A stretch of 7,127 nt of DNA, taken from positions 1 to 7,127 of the forward strand of contig DAHXLZ010000135.1 in the NCBI GenBank assembly GCA_027365715.1, written 5' to 3'. Positions 5,201 to 7,127 of this stretch are shown piece after piece (position 1 is the stretch's first letter; every line of letters starts with the position of its first letter). The translations under genes and the position numbers were made by a program. The notes under the pieces are model-generated. The model was not told the DNA's origin, ran no database searches, and worked only from the letters and a program-made list of their open reading frames with translations. This stretch comes from Methanomassiliicoccales archaeon (GTDB lineage Archaea; Thermoplasmatota; Thermoplasmata; Sysuiplasmatales; Sysuiplasmataceae).

Positions 5201-6955
5201 TCACGCCTTCTTCAGCTGGATCCTGTACATTTCAAGTATTTCGCCGCTCGTTGTAGCATCATATGCACTCTTGTCCTTCCTGAAGTTTCCAGTAAAACGC
5301 GGAAATCTTACAGCAAGTCCATAGCCTTCCTTCACCCTTCCCCAGCAGCACGTGTGCACCGGGCTGTGAGTTACTTCTGCACCAAGCACCTCAAGCACCA
5401 CAGCGGGCCGGAACCAGAAATCTGCAGTCATGCGGCTTTCAACTTCAGGCGATTTTGTTTCGATCAGATACGGCTTCATCATATCCAGCAGGGAAACAAG
5501 TGTTGCGTCGTCAAAACCGCTCCCGAGCTTGGTAACAGTTTCAAACACCTCTCCCTCCCTGTTGTAAGTGGCCATGAGAAGCGCCCCGTACGTGCCGCTC
5601 CTCCTTCCCCTCCCGGCAAATGCACCGACGACGACCATGTCTACGGTGTCTATCATTTCCGCCTTGTAATCCTTCTTGTACTTTATCCAGAGCCATCCCC
5701 TGGCGCCGGCCTGGTAGACAGACTCTTCCGACAGGGATTTGGCAACTATGCCCTCGCATCCGGATTGAAGCGCTAGATTGAAAAAGTTCTCGGCATCCGC
5801 GGTTGAGCTGACGAAACTCACGGTCGAGAGCTTTACGCGATCGTTTTCCGTGATTGCCTCTTCGAGCTTTTTCCTTCTCTCGCTGTATGGTGAATCCATG
5901 AAATTCTTTCCGTCTGCGAGCAGAATATCAAACAGGAAGAGTGTCACAGGAAATTCTTCAATGGCCTCTTCAACACCGTGTTTCCGCCCTCTTCTCCTCG
6001 ATACTACCTGGAAGGGGAGCATTTCGCCAGTGTTGATATCGACAGGTACGCATTCACCCTCAATGATTCCGGTCTTTCCGCGAAATGCGTCAGCAACCGC
6101 TTTAAGCATTTCCGGAAACTGATCTGTTATCTCCTCAAGCTGTCTTGAGAAGAGCCGGACTTTTCCATCACTGATGTGCGCCTGCATTCTCAGCCCGTCG
6201 TATTTGAAGTCGAGTGCGGCCGCACCGCCCATCTTCCGGAGTATCTCTTCCAGCCCCGGCAGCCTCTCTGCAAGCATAGACCTTACAGGCACATTGACCT
6301 CGAGGCTGAGAGACTTCAGTCCTTCCATTCCGCCCGTGCAGAGAGCAACGGCAACCTTTCCCAGATCGCTGGTTATATTGAACGCCACTTCAACCGCATC
6401 TCTGTCCTCCTTTGATGCGAAAGTCGAGGACAGCGCATCAATAAGCGTCATCGCTGCAACACCAATCCTCATCTTGCCCACGACTATTCTCAGTATGTAT
6501 TTCGCTTCAGCAGGGGTTGAGGAGGCAAGCAGCGCGGCAAGGAGGTTGATCTTCATCTCCTGAGAGCCCTGGCCGGAGGCCGATGCCATCCTGGAGAGCG
6601 ATTTGTGCACCTCATTGACAGTCAGGGAGCCTGAGCCGAGGCCGGAGGGAGATGAAACTGTGAGCATCTGCTCGCCGAGCAGACCTATGTCGCCAATCTC
6701 TTTCCACATTGCCTCCACCCTGACCTGTTCCACCCTGCAGACAGTCGACAGGGTCCTGATTGCCATCTTCTCAGCCATGCCTATCTTTTCAGGGTAGAAA
6801 TCCGGGAAGAGCCGGCCATGTGTCATATAAACCACATTGGCCATCTCATCGCAGCCGGCTTTTCGAAACATATCTACAAGCAGGGATGTAATTTCCAGTC
6901 GTTTTGTGGTTGCCTCCACCTTCTCGTAGAAGTTCGCAACTTCCCTGTATAGCAT
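5201..6955 (-). CDS. lig: ATP-dependent DNA ligase, archaeal type
   Basis: This enzyme seals nicks in DNA during lagging-strand replication and repair, via a lysine-AMP intermediate. From the ATG at 6955 it has 584 residues, typical of archaeal ligases. It has an N-terminal DNA-binding domain (about 1-200), an adenylation domain (about 225-430) and a C-terminal OB-fold. Motifs in order are I KYDGLR with nucleophile Lys251, Ia SRQLE (270-274), III EGE (299-301), IIIa FDILL (342-346), IV EGIVAK (401-406), V WIKYKKDY (423-430) and VI RFPRF...RKDK (550-562). All catalytic residues are present. The frame also opens at ATG 7048, but those extra 31 residues resemble no ligase domain. The sequence from MLYREVANFYEKV onward matches the usual family N-terminus, and a TATA-like box lies about 24 bases before 6955, suggesting a leaderless mRNA. 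Cofactor preference other than ATP is not visible. Confidence 0.95.
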   Translation of the reverse strand: MLYREVANFYEKVEATTKRLEITSLLVDMFRKAGCDEMANVVYMTHGRLFPDFYPEKIGMAEKMAIRTLSTVCRVEQVRVEAMWKEIGDIGLLGEQMLTVSSPSGLGSGSLTVNEVHKSLSRMASASGQGSQEMKINLLAALLASSTPAEAKYILRIVVGKMRIGVAAMTLIDALSSTFASKEDRDAVEVAFNITSDLGKVAVALCTGGMEGLKSLSLEVNVPVRSMLAERLPGLEEILRKMGGAAALDFKYDGLRMQAHISDGKVRLFSRQLEEITDQFPEMLKAVADAFRGKTGIIEGECVPVDINTGEMLPFQVVSRRRGRKHGVEEAIEEFPVTLFLFDILLADGKNFMDSPYSERRKKLEEAITENDRVKLSTVSFVSSTADAENFFNLALQSGCEGIVAKSLSEESVYQAGARGWLWIKYKKDYKAEMIDTVDMVVVGAFAGRGRRSGTYGALLMATYNREGEVFETVTKLGSGFDDATLVSLLDMMKPYLIETKSPEVESRMTADFWFRPAVVLEVLGAEVTHSPVHTCCWGRVKEGYGLAVRFPRFTGNFRKDKSAYDATTSGEILEMYRIQLKKA

Positions 6956-6973
6956 TAACCGGGCATATCCGCG

Positions 6974-6983
6974 ATATGATAAA
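6974..6983 (-). promoter_or_regulatory. TATA-like box for a leaderless lig transcript
   Basis: The minus strand reads TTTATCATAT, centred about 24 bases before the ATG at 6955, the spacing expected if transcription starts at the initiation codon. No Shine-Dalgarno site precedes that ATG, which fits leaderless translation. A competing box, TTAAAT (7072-7067), would start RNA near 7043 and give a leader of about 90 bases. Confidence 0.4.
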
Positions 6984-7127
6984 TACGACGTTGTCAATTC
7001 TTCGTTGATATGCAGAGATGGTGAGCTCTTGAAATGTCCGGATGGCATTCAGTGAGATGTGCTGGCATTTAAGTCTGTAGTGCAGAAATATTCACCCTCT
7101 CCGGAATTGCTCAGTCTCATGGAATCG

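Noticed and set aside
7049..7127. Possible end of another minus-strand gene upstream of lig
   Set aside because: Two minus-strand frames stay open for 11 and 25 codons from the window edge before stops, too short to recognise or distinguish from chance.

Overview
The window looks like chromosomal DNA from an archaeon of intermediate GC content. The DNA ligase has the archaeal/eukaryotic ATP-dependent architecture, TATA-like boxes (not bacterial -35/-10 elements) sit upstream of genes, and the solute-binding protein is held by a C-terminal membrane anchor behind a Thr/Ser stalk and carries very many N-glycosylation sequons. Thermoplasmatota is my best guess for the lineage. It rests on general protein resemblance only and is not proven.

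Layout. Plus strand: sucC (5'-truncated in this window, from about base 69 to 1091) and sucD (1092-1958), which abut with no gap and encode the two subunits of succinyl-CoA synthetase. Minus strand, convergent with sucCD: an MscS-type mechanosensitive channel (2028-2978), a possible 50-residue small protein (3020-3172), an orphan peptide-type ABC solute-binding protein (3254 to about 5014) and an ATP-dependent DNA ligase (5201-6955). Apart from sucCD, I see no shared pathway. These look like separate housekeeping or surface genes, mostly with their own promoters. No permease or ATPase partner of the binding protein is present.

The most striking structure is at the left edge. Bases 1-67 are a perfect reverse complement of bases 695-761, which lie inside sucC. 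The inverted copy replaces about the first 31 codons of sucC and leaves a false GTG 'start' at base 120. The simplest explanation is a fold-back chimera from amplification or assembly at a contig end. A real rearrangement is possible and can be tested. I found no convincing new multi-gene system, CRISPR array, RNA gene or mobile element here.
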